Shown here: one piece after another, positions 14,311 through 26,962 of the stretch
Numbering within the stretch: the first letter of the stretch is position 1
Layout of the letters: each line of letters starts with the position of its first letter
From: Coffea arabica
Taxonomy: Eukaryota; Streptophyta; Magnoliopsida; Gentianales; Rubiaceae
Length of the DNA: 64,000 nt
Assembly (NCBI RefSeq): GCF_036785885.1
Contig: NC_092322.1
Coordinates: 13,166,466-13,230,465, forward strand
Reading direction: 5' to 3'
Position numbers and translations under genes: made by a program
Notes under the pieces: generated by a model
Seen by the model: only the letters and a program-made list of their open reading frames with translations
Told to the model about the DNA's origin: nothing
Database searches by the model: none

Positions 14311-14467
14311 TGTGTTTGGAAAAGGAGATTAGTTGGGATAAATTTTTTGCAAAAAAATATTATATCACTTTTTTTGTATGATGTATGTGAGATAAAAAGG
14401 TGAATAAAAAAGGTGTTGGTAGTGCAAGTAAGTTAGTATGTGTAAATAATGTGCAATCCAAACATAT
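14311..14467. repeat. Dispersed MITE-like repeat, copy 2
   Basis: Opens with GTGTTTGGAAAAGGAG, holds GATGTATGTGAGATAAAAAG, and closes with GTGCAATCCAAACAT. The outer GTTTGGA/TCCAAAC words are inverted, which suggests near-complete ends. Confidence 0.55.
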
Positions 14468-14516
14468 TTTCTTGTTATTTTATTCTTTGACGGGTCAATT
14501 TTGCATTAATCCAATA

Positions 14517-16248
14517 TCCTTATACTATATAAAATTGAGTTTTGGTGAAAGAGGGGGTTGCATTTCAACCGCATAGGCAGAGACTTTTTGAGAATGTGAA
14601 ATATTTTGCAGTGTTTTACAAGTTATAGGTACAAGTGAGGAAAACTTGTGGTTAAGTATATTAACCGAAATACCCTTATTTATAGACATTTAAAATTTTA
14701 TGTTGTTGAAACATATGCATATTTATGGTATATGCAATTAATCTGCAACCATTTATTGCTTTTGGTACAACACACATAAGCCTGTGGTTTGTGAAATTAC
14801 TTAAATAACCTTCGCACATCATATGTGCGGTCATTACGAAAAGAAAAAGTCATGACCATAAATACGGCAATTGAATCACACGGTCATTACTGAAATGGCC
14901 TTCACACATCATAAGTCTGTCGTTTAACTAATGATCACTAAACTTGGAAATCACTTGTATAGGGAGCCCACAAGTGAAAGGAAATAAAAAAAAGCCAACC
15001 TTGCTCAACCGTCACCGTGGTTAGATCTTAAGTGTGGAAGCACCTCCTTTTAGACCTCATTCTCTATGATTTATACTTGAATTTAATGGCAAAAAACGTG
15101 GGCCTACTAATGGCTCATGAGTTTCGAGAATTGGGTTTTCTCTTGCAACTTTTGTCTAAAACAGAATGTCGCATCGTTTCCCCTCTCACCTGAACTTATG
15201 GCCGAAACACTCCATTTCTTTCTCATTATAGCCTCAATTAAATAGCCAGACGTTGGTAAGTTAATGCCCAACGGTTGCGTCGGTTATGATTGTTTCCATG
15301 CCTCCTCTTCACCTTCTTCAGTTTTAACATTTTCATATTTTGGGGTTGAGATATTTTTTTTATGCTCTTATACTGCATAAATCCTAGGCATGGAACAATC
15401 ACCACCCATTGAAGCAAGAAGTTGCGGAGGGTCCGACCGACAATCTTTATGAGGGTCATTAAGTTAATTTGGGATTTGATGAGGCTTTCACTTGGCCTCT
15501 GCTTCATTTTGGTCCCATGATTTCTTCATTCTGCTATGGCTTGTCCTTAATCACCTTCTATTAGTAAGTTAATGACTCACTCACTTGAAGATCGACCGAA
15601 TGTGGACATTAGCAGTGTGTAGTCCTTCACCACATAACTCCTTCAACTTACTTGCTTCCTTAAGCCAACAACTGACTTGCTTCCTTAAGCCAAAGGCACC
15701 AAGCGTAACTACTACGACAAGAAAAAGCACTAACATCCTTGCGTTGCCTCCACTTTCAACTTCAGTAGTTAGAGTAGTTGAAGCAGGAAGTTGCGGAGGG
15801 CCCTCAATCATGTATGCTCTACACTCATCATGTAGATGCTGAAGTTAGGACCAAAATGAAGAAACCACCAAGAAGCAATGCATCTGACTGCTGTCTATTA
15901 CAGTATCTACATGAGTTTACTACTATTCGTATCACTAAATAAGTAGACATACATGATATCTTATTTAACATACTCTGCTATCTATCTCGTAGTTATTACC
16001 TGAAATAATTTCATAAATATTTGCCCGTACACCTTTGGAAACTTGCTGCATCTAATTATTTGTGTTCGGGAACTTCCTGATTCTAATATTGGAAGACTCT
16101 TATGTTGTTTGTCTTATAACAATACATGTTTCTAATTATTTATTGCAACGTATTATTCTCGCAATGTATTATTATTTGTCCAACCAAAAAACATTCTTTA
16201 ACTACAGGCACCAAACACCCGCGTGATACGCGGGCACTCCTCCTCTAG
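14517..16248 (+). mobile_element. Non-autonomous Helitron
   Basis: The left end begins TCCTTATACTATATAAAA, like plant Helitron 5' ends, directly after a host A. The right end shows a GC-rich hairpin (CCCGCG, loop TGATA, CGCGGG; 16218-16234) followed 14 bases later by the CTAG terminus and a host T. That is the family's usual A/T insertion with no target duplication. Length is about 1.73 kb. There is no Rep/helicase coding. Two stretches share the word GAAGTTGCGGAGGG (15405 and 15785 regions) and could be captured or duplicated host fragments; I do not recognise them. Confidence 0.75.
16218..16234 (+). other. Helitron 3'-terminal hairpin
   Basis: Perfect 6-bp stem CCCGCG/CGCGGG with a 5-base loop, 14 bases before CTAG. 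In this transposon class the structure marks the rolling-circle termination site. Confidence 0.75.
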
Positions 16249-17084
16249 TCTTATAATTAATAAAGATCAATAATATACAATGACGAAAAAAAAGAAGTAT
16301 TATGGAAACATTTGTTGTATTCATGAAAGCAGGGACTAAGGAGTTGGGGCCAACTTCGCTTGAATAGTCTCCGTTTAATAACAAAAACAGCAAAACCACT
16401 AGGCCACCACCTAAGTGGATGGGGTGAACCCTTGCCTCCCGTCCAAAAAATGTCACATCTAAGTGGTTTGTTTCTGAAAAATCTAGGTGGGTGTGCTGTG
16501 CATCCGTCTGATCCGGTGGTGGTTCAGTTCTCTCTGAGTTACCCCTGGACCTTTTTAGATCCGCCCCCTCCCCCTTAATGTAGGATAGAATAGGTTTATC
16601 GTCTCCGAAAAAAAAAATAATAAAATAGCAAGCTTACGTTTGTGAGAACAATTTGTCACTTTTTTGGGTACTTTCTAATTCCATCCGTATAAACGAAGAT
16701 GTTTGGGATTATTATGGACTTTTTCTCTTTCGGTATTCTTTTTGGAAAAGGAAAAAGGACAAGGCTCCTAAGCACAATAATATGCAAATTAATTCAAAAG
16801 AGAAAGGAGCTTTCTCGTATACTATTACTAGTTTTTATTACTATAATAATAGGTGTCAAGAACGCCTCAGTTTATTGATTAAAATTGAAGTTCTAGAAAT
16901 TAGAGATTCTTGATCATAATCTTTTTGCTTCATTCCTACATTTTAAATCTCACCCCTCCCCTTGCTGCAACAAGTATTTTGCTAGTCCTACATGATTTGG
17001 CCCGAACATGGTACGTCATTCCCAAAATCGTGAAAACAAAGAGAGAAAAAAATTTGTGCAAATTACAAAAAAGAAGCTAAGGCC

Positions 17085-17225
17085 TTATTTGAATTACAAT
17101 TTTTCTCTAAATTTTTTTTATATTTTCCATGCACGCATTTTTTACTCATCTTTTATCTCATAGATATTCAATCACCATAGTATATTTTTCTATAAATACC
17201 GTAAAACATAGCAATCTAAACGATT
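17085..17225. repeat. Dispersed MITE-like repeat, copy 3
   Basis: Inverted relative to copy 1: TTTTATCTCATAGATATTCAATCACC is the complement of the shared core. Confidence 0.5.
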
Positions 17226-18974
17226 TTGGGATGCATTAAATATATTTTTTTAGGTAGGATTTATTAAACTTTAGCCACAAGTCCCAAGCACTCCCAGCTC
17301 TCCATCCATGAATATCAGAAGAATATCGATTTATAGACTACTGGCTTGGCCTGTAAATTGGTGGCCTATAAAAACATACTTTCTCCGTCTCAATTATTTT
17401 TTTATTTTTTGAAAATTCAAAATTTTAAAAATAGTGATTTAATTGTTATGTTTGTGCTTCTATTTTCAATCCTATTCCCACAAATTCAAATTTTGAATTT
17501 GAATGGTAACATGTATATGATTTTAAAGAATGGACTATATTGGAAGAAAAGATTAAAAAATGCCTTGACTTTCTTAACACAATAAACATTTTAGAATATT
17601 CCAAAATGAAAGTATAGCAATTTCAATGACAGGAAGGGAGCAATACGTTTGAGAATTTCAGGATAATCATTTTCCCATGATGCTTGGTAATCAATTCAAA
17701 GGCATATGCTCTCTATCGTAGTATGTAATATATTGGGGGGGGGGGGGACCTTTTAGATCTCTCTCTCCCTCTTTCTTTCTTGCTTATTTTTTTTATCTTT
17801 AATTTTTTTAAGAATATTCTAACAAGTACGACCTAAAAATTGGTGCACAAATTGTTATTCTAATATGTGGTACGAAGATGTAGGACAAGAATAAGAAGTG
17901 AGCTCGATATAAATTTTTTTTTTTTACATAACAAAACTTTAAAATTGCAATTCAAGAAGTAAGTGATTACTTTACTATTTCTCTTGTTTAGGTAGTGAAT
18001 TTGTTCTGTTTGGCACTTGAGTTTTTTGTCAAGTTTATCTGCTACAAGTTTTTTAAAAATTTTAACTACAGTAATCTCAAAAAATTCAAAAAAAAAATTC
18101 AAAAACTTTTACAATAAATTACAGTAAAATTTTAAACAAACACGTGAAAGACTCGCTTGCCAAACGGGTCGTGATCTAGATCTAGTAGATGTAAGAGTAA
18201 TTCCTAGATCGGAGGCTACTTTTATGGATTCTTGCTTTTAGAGCAATTTATGTACACGTGGCGATGAATCTGGTCTGCTACCTTGCTTTTTCTAAGTTAA
18301 GTTTACGCGTAATCAGTACACATTCATATCTCCATATTCCCAAGTACTCTTTTTTTTTTTTGGGGCAAAAGTAACGAATTAATATCAGACGCAAGAAATT
18401 AGCATTTTCCAATAGGAAAGCAAGAGAAAGAATGCAAAGTTACGTACTAAATCTTACACTTCTCCATGAGGGTTCATTTTTTTTTTCTCATGAGGGTGCA
18501 TTTGATAAAAAACCGAATTTTGAAATCTGAAATTTTAAGTCTAAAATCTGAATCCATTAAGTTATTGAATAGTTAAATTAAATTTGAAACATTTGAATGT
18601 ATATCACATTAAGTAATAAGTGAATAGATTATCACTTATTTTTTGGAGCAAGTTTTGCGTATGAAATTCAGTGTCACTTAATTAATTTAGATGTTCAATT
18701 TTTTGCTATTAAACGACACACGATGAGATATAAATCTATTAAATTTAAATGTCGAATTGGGTTAAGTGTCGATCTCTATATTAAGATGGGTTCGATTGAA
18801 ATGGAACTTAATTATTTTAGTACATATCTCTTTTTCGGGGGTAAATTTTCAACAAATATCCCATGCCAAAACTTAAGCCTTTCTAGTAGTAAACATTTAT
18901 CTATGACTGTAGGATTTTTCTAATTGGATAGGGTACCTGTAAACACTCAATTTAATTTATTATCACCAAGTAAC

Positions 18975-19175
18975 ATTGGTTGTGTTTTTATATGAGATTA
19001 TTTGAGATAATCTTTTGGAAAGACAATGTAGCTCTTTTTTATAATATAATGTATGTGAAATAAAAAGATAAGAAGGTGATTGAAAAATATACTTGTGATG
19101 CAATCTTTTTTTTTTTTTATTACTTGTGATGCAATCAAATAATTTTTTGGAAATAATAAGTTATCCAAACAAACT
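18975..19175. repeat. Dispersed MITE-like repeat, copy 4
   Basis: Holds ATGTATGTGAAATAAAAAG and GGTGATTGAAAAATATAC, with TTGTGTTTTTA at the left and TCCAAACAAACTT at the right. A poly-T tract interrupts it. Confidence 0.5.
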
Positions 19176-20744
19176 TTGATATGACTACGATTTGCAATAC
19201 GCTAACATTTGAAGTCCCATTTGAGCAGTGTAGTGAATAACCTCTATTCATATAAGATGATTGTACATTGAAGTGGGTAAAGAAAAAATGCTAGGAATAA
19301 ATGCACTTGTGTTGAATACTGCTTATAAACCATACTCCTTTTTTTTTTTGGGTTTTTTGAATGAAGCTTATAAACCAACTAGTCAATACCAAATTGACCA
19401 TCACATGAAATTTAAGACTCTTCCATCTGCGGTTCAAAAAATTTAAAGGTTGATTAAGTGTTCAAGTATTTTTAATTATATTATTTGGATACATAGTTAA
19501 GTAAGTATTTATTGTATTGAATAATGTATAATTTTATATATTTTAAATATATTTATCTCTTTATTTAGTTCATAATACAAGATAAAATGATTAAATTTAA
19601 TGTATTTTTTTAAACACAAAAACTATCCTAAAAGCACAAAATTTTAGCTTTTGCTAAAAGCGCATTTAACACAAAAAACTCCATTTCTAATTTCATCATA
19701 TGATGTTTATCAAACACTTTAAAAATACTTTTAACACCCAAAAGTTTTTTCTTTTTTAACTCAAAAGCACTGCAAACCCAAATCAGGCCTAGATCTTTTA
19801 TAATTTAGACATCACTAATCCCTCTACATAAAAGCATCTATTTTCCCTTTTTTTTTTAAAAAAAATTGTTTGATCAAGTCCTTTTCCATTAAAAATAAGA
19901 TAGTATAGGTCCTAGACTTTTGTTAAAAAAAAAAAGATAATTGTAGTAATAATAAAGTAAAAAATAAGGATTAAGTTTTTATAAACTATTAATGTAGAGT
20001 TTTCGCTTACATTTGTAGTTATTGATATATGCCATCTATGTAAAAACTAAATTTCAAATCTAAAATTAGATTATGCTGCTAGGGGTGGAAATGGGTTTAC
20101 TCAAACCGAATACCCACATGTTCAAGGTTGTTTGATTATTTTAACGAGTTTAAAATTTTGTTTAAACTGGATTTATTTATTTGTTGAATCTAGTTTGAAT
20201 GAATTTTTTTTCATTGAATTTGAATGTTATCAAATATCACACTTTTAATCTTAACTTGACTAGTTGTTGAATCAAGATCGAATGAGTTCTTACCAAATCC
20301 AACTTAATTCGAGTATCAAGTACTTTGATATCTTTCAATCCTATATGCGACATACATCCAATATCGTACGTGTATACATTGATAGTGTATAAAAAATTTA
20401 CCCATCAAGAATAATGCTTGTACTATTAAAACTTAAAAGCACAAAAATTTTTTTTTTTAGAAAGCACAAAATTTGTTGATTGTCCCTTGGACCGGCCACT
20501 AGCACAAATAGTTGGACAAATCTCATTCTCAAAACTCACAAGTAAATGATTATTTGGCCCAATCAACATCAAACACCACGGAAATGGGCACACAGAAGGG
20601 AGCCCCGAAATCCATAGTCAGGTGGGCTTCCCCAAATTTTTTGATCCAACTTTATTTAGAAACAATAAACCAACGTGGCAAAATATCATTGGATATTTGG
20701 ATTTGAGAGAAACTCATTTAAATAATTTTTTTCTTCTCCTATAA

Positions 20745-21215
20745 ATGCCAAACGCCAGATCAGCTCGCCTTCACATTCAAATTAAAAAAATTCAAGGCGG
20801 CTCTTTCTCTCTCCTCTTTCCCCAAATTCTTCCCGCCACGATTTCTCAATCTCTCTCTCTCTCTCTCGCTCGATTTTACCAGACAAATTCAAAGTTCAAT
20901 TCTACCTTGAATTTTACTCATCGAAGTTTAATCGAATTTCTGACAGATTTCAATTGTTGATGTCTTGATGAATTTCACTTGTACGGTTCTGCATGTCCAA
21001 TTATAACGCATAAACCCTAGATTTTTTCCCCTCGTTTGTGTTTTTTTTTTTTGGGCTTTTAATGTTTTTTTTCTGGTTGATTTAAACTAGTTTATCTGCT
21101 GTGGACGTTTTTGTAAATAATTCTTGGGTTAATTGGTAGTTTTGAAATGATAAATTTTATTTGAATTTGTTCTTCTGGTGACGCGATGGAATTTGCAGAA
21201 GAAAGTTGAGGCAAG
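20745..21215 (+). promoter_or_regulatory. Probable leader of the TKI1-like gene
   Basis: A pyrimidine-rich stretch with (TC)n at about 20850-20870 is typical of a plant 5' leader. A leader intron probably ends at TGGAATTTGCAG (21187-21198), 17 bases before the start codon. The transcription start is not determined. Confidence 0.4.
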
Positions 21216-24200
21216 ATGAAAGCTTCAGGTCAGCGGAAGAGAAAGGTAGGAGAGGTTTCTGAAGAGAATCGGAAAAGTATTGGTGCGGTAATGAAGAAAT
21301 CTGCAAATGGAAGCTGTAAACGGCGTCCGAAACCAGCAGGTAAGCAGCTTTGAAAAAAAAAAGCTTTTTCTGATTTAAGATTTTACTCCTAATTGTATCT
21401 TCTTCGGGACCCATTCTTATTGTTATCCATTAATTCTTTCTTCTTCTTCTTTTTTTTTTTTGGTAAGATACAGCTGCAGCATTGCTTTCCTTTTGTGTTT
21501 TTTTTTTGGCTAGTTTGGTTCATTATGAGTGTCCAATTTAAATGTTTTATCATTTATGGAAATTACATTTGGGTGTTCGCTAATTGGTTGCTTAGGGATT
21601 TCTAGATGACTTATTCTGCCCGTTCCACTTTTTTGGTTGTTATTGTTTGAATACCCCCGAACTCACTTTCAAATGGTATCGTTAGAAAAAAAAAAGGTTG
21701 CATGAGGGGAAAGATATACAAGGAACTCAATTAGAGCCGGATGTCTGTTTACACGGCACTAATTTTTCATGTCTTCGACCTTCTTGTTTTCAGGGGAGTG
21801 TAAACTTTTGTTGCCCAAAAATGACCTAAAGGAGAAACCTTCAACAACTGCTCATTCACCTGGTGAAACAACTAAAGTTACTAACCCATCTAATAAGGAA
21901 ACAGCGAAGGTTCAAAACGTCAAGGTTCAGAAGGGAGACAGATTGACTTCTTCAAAGATTAAATTGCAGCTCTTTCCAGTAAATTCAATGACTCGGTTGA
22001 AGTTGGAGAAGGTGAAATTGTTACTGTGATCATGAACGAGTTGGATTTTTGAATGAAATTCAGGATATTCAAAGTGACACTGTGTTCATTTGACTTTTTT
22101 AGGATGGTCATAATCCATTCTTGGAACTCACTCTAAGTGTTCAGAAGAAAGTTTCATCTGTGATTAAGCACCTTAATACCAAGTGGGGCTGTTCTAGTGC
22201 AGCGCTTGGAGAGCTTATGCTTTTTCCCTATGATGTAAGATTGGAAAACATTGCTTCATCCAGAAGCTGGACTTCAGATTGTGGTAGCTTTACCGCTGGA
22301 GAGCTGCATGAGGCTCTAGAAACTCCTTCAATTTTTCGCTTAAAGTATGTGGACTAACTATTCCATCTAGCATGTGCTTCTAATTTGCTGTATTACGTTA
22401 TGATTCTATCTTGTTATAAAGGTATGGATGGTTCACTAATCTTCATGTGGAGGCTTGTGGGGTTTCTCTTACATCTACAGCTACGGAGGAGCAGTCAGAA
22501 TCCAAGCATAGTCAGAACGACTGCAGTTTGTTTTCAAGGATGACACATGATCAAAGGAAAACTATTACTGCTGCAAGTCAAGGGATCCAAAGCCCAATCA
22601 ACATGCATGAAGAGGAGGATGTAGCCAGAACTAAGCAGATGCCAACTTTGTTATCTGTTGACCATGTGGTAATTTTTTTATGTTTTGCTGTCTAGGTTTG
22701 ATTTTAATCTAACACATGCCAAAGCATTTCAAGTGAATATCTACTCGCTTTCAAATCATTAGTGACTTCCCAGTTTTGGCCTTTTGTGCTACACCTATGA
22801 ATTACAAGATTGAGTGCTTAAGTTTTGACCGTTCATTGTTACAAAAGGTTTCAAAAGGATTTTGCATTTGATTTCACCAAAAAATCTTGCTGCCACAATT
22901 TTGAATTGTTAAGGTGATTTATATTATTCATAAACAATTTGATTTATAAATCCATAATCAATTTGTTAAGCCCTTTTGCAAGACTGATGTGTATTAGATG
23001 AGTAGAAGTTTTATTCAGGCAATAGAAATTTATGTGACTTCTCGTCAGAGCAATTTTGAGATGTTCAGAGGCATTTGAGGCATAATATGCTTGTCGTTTT
23101 AAAGTTTGAACAGTTTGCAATTATCTGATTTGTAGATTGTTGTTAACTTAGCTTCCAAATTAGGCATGATTATAGTGTTACATAGTAGCACAATAAGAAA
23201 CGTATTGTAGTGTAACATTTTTAGTGGACTTTAATGGAAACCTATTGAAGGGATCACATTGATAGAGTAACTAAAGTAGCAATATTACAAATTTGGATCC
23301 TCTAGTTGCACATGGTTGTTGTGGTTGTTATGGCACATGGAATTGGACAGAATTAAGGGTTGACTGCCCAACATAAACTTTGAGAGTCTATGAGTAGGTT
23401 TTTTTTGGAGCACACGACTGTTATTTTTTAAATATAATGAACTGCAACCATTTTTTTGGCAAATACTTGCCTAAGGGGCTGGCATATTTGGCTCCAGTAT
23501 GTTGTTTAAAATGAATTTGCAATTGGTTTTCTTTATCAAACTGGCTGCATATTATTTTAGGTCGTCAATGATGTTCCTCTACCCCCAGCAGTATCATGGG
23601 ATGACAGCTTCACTAGCTTGAGCATAGGAGGTTTGCTATCTGAAGCTTCTTTGCTAAATAAGATAAATAATCCCACTGAAGGATCAGACAACAAATCCAA
23701 CTTGCAGCCTATTGAGTTAGTTTCTGATATAAGCATAGGAGCTTTGCTGTCTGAGGCATCTTTGCTGGACAAGATCAATAATCATGAACAGAGATCATGC
23801 AAGTCTTTAAGCTTCCAGCTAACTCAGCCAGTGTCTGATTCATGTAGAAGGGACTTGATGTCTGGGGTGTCCTATCAATGCAATGTTGAGAACCCTGATT
23901 TGAAGGCAGAAAATGAAAAAGGATTTCAGCCTGTTTACTCAGCTTCAGAAATAGTTATTGGTGGCTTACAGTCTGAAGAATCCTTGCAAGGCAAGATTAA
24001 TGCCTTTGATGCAGCATCCAGCAGGCCAGGACCGAAGCCAACTATGGAGAATGGAGCTTCACAATTTTTATTTCCATGGGATGATAGTATGATATCCTTG
24101 AGTATTGGAGGCTTGCTCTCTGAAGCATCCTTACAACGGTACTTTAGTTGTTGCAACCCAAAGTCAAAAGAGGCTGCATCAAGCGTTACCTTAAATTCAT

Positions 24201-25847
24201 CTGAACCTTTTGCTGCCTCACAACTTAATTTACATCCTCCAGCGCCTAAGTCACTTGTACCTGACTCATTCTCTTCTATCTTGGATGCTGAAGAGACATG
24301 CCATGCCTTTTCCTTTGAAAATCTCTCTTCATCAAGAAAAAAATCTATGACTTCTGATGGAGGAGACAAATCTACGGGATCCTGCAATGCCTTCAAATCA
24401 AAGACATCCACACCGCCTCATACAAATGAGGTTTGTTGAATCTTGCTATAGCTTGACTGCTGTAAACATTGGGAACAGTTGGTTTATACTAATAGATGTC
24501 AAGGTTATATTTTGTGTGTCAAAGATGATTTTTGAGCCAAAGGTACAAGTTGATTTACAGCATTCTTTGTTCATATCTAATCTGGAAGTTGAGCCAATGG
24601 ATGTACTAAATCATCTGCACTGGCTTCCAAGTTAGTATACCTTTGCAAGCAAACTTCTTGGCTTCATTTTTGATAGCTTGTTTGAAATTGATGACTTGCA
24701 AAATTTAGTTGAAGCACTGTTTGAAACTAGCAATTACATTCCAAAATGATCTTAATTGAAGTATATGTACTACTTATAAAAATGATGTGAAGTGATTCGA
24801 TGATCTAGAGTGAGGTCTCTTTGCTATTCTTGTGGGAAGAAATTGTCACCAGAGCTTGGGGTTTCATTTTATGAATTGAACAAGTCTTAGTAAGCTTGGG
24901 ATTTTTTTTTATATGGTCAGTTTCGTTAATATCATGGTCTATCTATTTTTAGATTAGCCCCTTATAGAATAGTGCTTGGTCCTTGTGTTTGAAGGAGATT
25001 TGTCAGCAATTACTGGGCTATATTTGTCAGCTTGCTGAATGTTATTCCTAGGATTCAGAAGTCAACTATAGCGTTGTACCTGAAGCACCACATTTTTTGT
25101 GCAGTTTAATGAGCTGGTGCACATTGTATCTATGACTTTGTAATATGCTATTTCAATAACATAGTTTAATGAGCTGAATGTTATTCCTAGGCTTCAGAAG
25201 TCAACTTCAGTGTTGTACCTGAAGCACCACATTTTTTGTGCGGTTTAATGAGCTGGTGCATATTGTGTCTATAACTTAGAAATATGCTATTTCAATAACG
25301 CAAGTTTTTTTAGTTTCTATCAATCTTCTAGCACTCTGCCTGACATGATGCTGTTTCTCATTCTTGATTCACTAATTCATGAAAATTGTCTTCTTGGTCG
25401 AGGAGGTTATATTAACTTACGGAACCATCTAATAGTAGATTAAATCTGTTGTATAACATCTGGAGCTGATGATTTTTGGTCAGCTGGCTGGCACTTGTTA
25501 AGAGACTTTTCTGTTGCTGATCTTGTAGCTCGACGAACCAAGCCAAGCTTGCAAATGATCCTGCTGACCAGAAACTGATGACTAAAGTTTTGCCTCATCG
25601 TCAAGGAGCGTCTGATGAAGCCAGCAGCCTTGGGCTAAGAGCAAATAAATGCGTATGTAAATCAAACATTTTTCATGGTGCTCTCTCTGGGTCATGTCAT
25701 TAATCAAATTAGGCAAATAGTTGACATTCTTTATCACGATGGCATTCGCAGAACGAGTTCATGGGACCCTTTGATCCGAGTCTACCCACTGCACTGCAGG
25801 TTACTACTGGTGGAGACGGTCTTAGTCTCAGCGGATTTGTTTGGTAG
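21216..25847 (+). CDS. TSL-kinase interacting protein 1 / CRAMPED-like protein
   Basis: Nuclear protein related to Arabidopsis TKI1 (partner of the TOUSLED kinase) and animal CRAMPED. Exons: 21216-21339, 21794-22011, 22103-22344, 22422-22668, 23561-24430, 25548-25652 and 25752-25847; about 633 aa. The basic N-terminus (GQRKRK, KRRPKP) looks like a nuclear localisation signal. Residues about 115-205 form the conserved module: NPFLELTLSVQKKVSS, LNTKWGCSSAALGELMLFPY, then FRLKYGWFTN across the exon 3/4 join. The fifth exon carries a repeated SIGGLLSEASL motif starting near residues 298, 335, 409 (degenerate) and 458. The C-terminus MGPFDPSLPTAL...LSLSGFVW matches the family end. The exon 6 start is the least certain point: only an acceptor at CCAAG/CTTGC keeps frame, whereas a stronger-looking CTTGTAG at 25521-25527 would lead to a stop. 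No N-terminal SANT domain was found, though I am unsure TKI1 proteins always carry one. Confidence 0.88.
25034..25304 (+). repeat. Two-copy tandem repeat in a TKI1-like intron
   Basis: Two direct copies, 139 bp apart (25034 and 25173), beginning GCTGAATGTTATTCCTAGG and holding GTACCTGAAGCACCACATTT. They differ at a small number of positions. They lie in intron 5 and do not affect coding. Confidence 0.9.
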
Positions 25848-26962
25848 CTCTCAAATTTCTGTGGTGAAAGAAAGCAAATCAACTTGAAACCACTTGAGGA
25901 AAAAGTTCTAGAAACTGAGAAATTTGTGTTTCCTTACCTGGTAGTATTGCAAAGACAGATTTGGTTCGTTGTGTAGGAGGAATGATAGTTGCAAGGAAAA
26001 TTTGCAAATTGACCATGGCAAGAATTACATCTTGCTTTGGATCATATACAAATTAGGAAATCCCCAAATTGGGATTTCAGGTATAGATTAGTTAATGGTA
26101 TGTGAATTTTGGTGTCTTCACCACATTTTTAAAAATTAGAGCAAAGAGATTTTTCTTGTGAGTTGTGACTGCCTGGTGGTCAGAGTTACAGTTAAGCAAT
26201 TAAAGTTGCTGATAAATATCTGATACTTGGCCGAACAATTTGGTGTTGTATGAGGGTCGAGAATACGCAGTATCCATTATAACTTTCTGATCATTGTTTT
26301 TGTATTCTTTTTTCTTATTCTTCTGTTTGGCTTAATTGAATAGTCATTTCACTTATGATTTTTGAACTATTCAATCAATTTAGATTAAATTGTTAAATGG
26401 GGGAATATGTTTTTGGTTATTAGCTCAAAGCGTGCTACTACTGGTAGGGATTAACAAAATAATTTTTCTCTTAATGGGCAGTGGCTCTAAGAAGAATTAT
26501 TCAAGATTTTGCTAATTTATACACTGAAAACTACTTAAAACTAGCGATGAAAGGAGAAAATTGGAGCAAAAGAACTTTCAAAAAGTTTGAAGTTGAAATT
26601 TCTTAACTAGAGACGACGAAATTCCTTGAAATAATGGTCCAATATTCATTGGTAATGTCTACGTATTGTTTCCAACCTTGGTTCTTTCTTGCGACGGAGA
26701 AAGCAGAGGCCATCACTGGCTCTAATTCTAGCATGTATATCACAGTAGCCGGCCAAAGTGACAAGGACATCACCTGTCATTTTCATCTCGTAAATTCTTT
26801 TTCAGACACTTTGTTTTGATCAAAATGCCCGAAGAATGTCATAGTTACGATGATCAGCACTTATGGTTCCTGTAATACAACAACATTTCCTAGTCATTAT
26901 CGTCACTTAGATACTCAGAAAAAGTCTAAGAAGACTCGGAGACTCGCCGCGGTGAAGTGATC
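25848..26962. other. Intergenic region between TKI1-like and CDK-like genes
   Basis: Probably holds the 3' untranslated region of the TKI1-like gene and the promoter and leader of the kinase gene. A GC-richer stretch GACTCGCCGCGGTGAAG lies just before the kinase start codon. No other feature seen. Confidence 0.5.

Larger units (their letters stand above)
16249..20744. other. Gene-free repeat-rich region
   Basis: No convincing coding sequence. Contents: a possible short retroposon at about 16340-16625 ending in an A-rich tail after GTCTCCG; two dispersed MITE-like repeats (17085-17225 and 18975-19175); a poly-G run near 17740; a fragment opening GGGTGCATTTGATAAAA near 18494; and a fragment opening TAGGGGTGGAAATGGG near 20080, which looks like one end of a hAT-type MITE whose other end I could not find. 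Confidence 0.5.

Noticed and set aside
15238-15811. Two small minus-strand frames inside the Helitron
   Set aside because: No recognisable domain; kept only as possible captured cargo, not as genes.
16340-16625. Possible SINE
   Set aside because: It has an A-rich tail, and box A-like and box B-like words can be found on the minus strand, but they are in the wrong order and no target duplication was found.
20080-20340. hAT-type MITE starting TAGGGGTGG
   Set aside because: Only the left end is visible; no matching right end or target duplication was found, so I did not give it as a separate element.
23935-24411. 158-codon minus-strand frame inside the TKI1-like gene
   Set aside because: Antisense shadow of the repeated SIGGLLSEASL exon; the plus strand has family homology and splice support.
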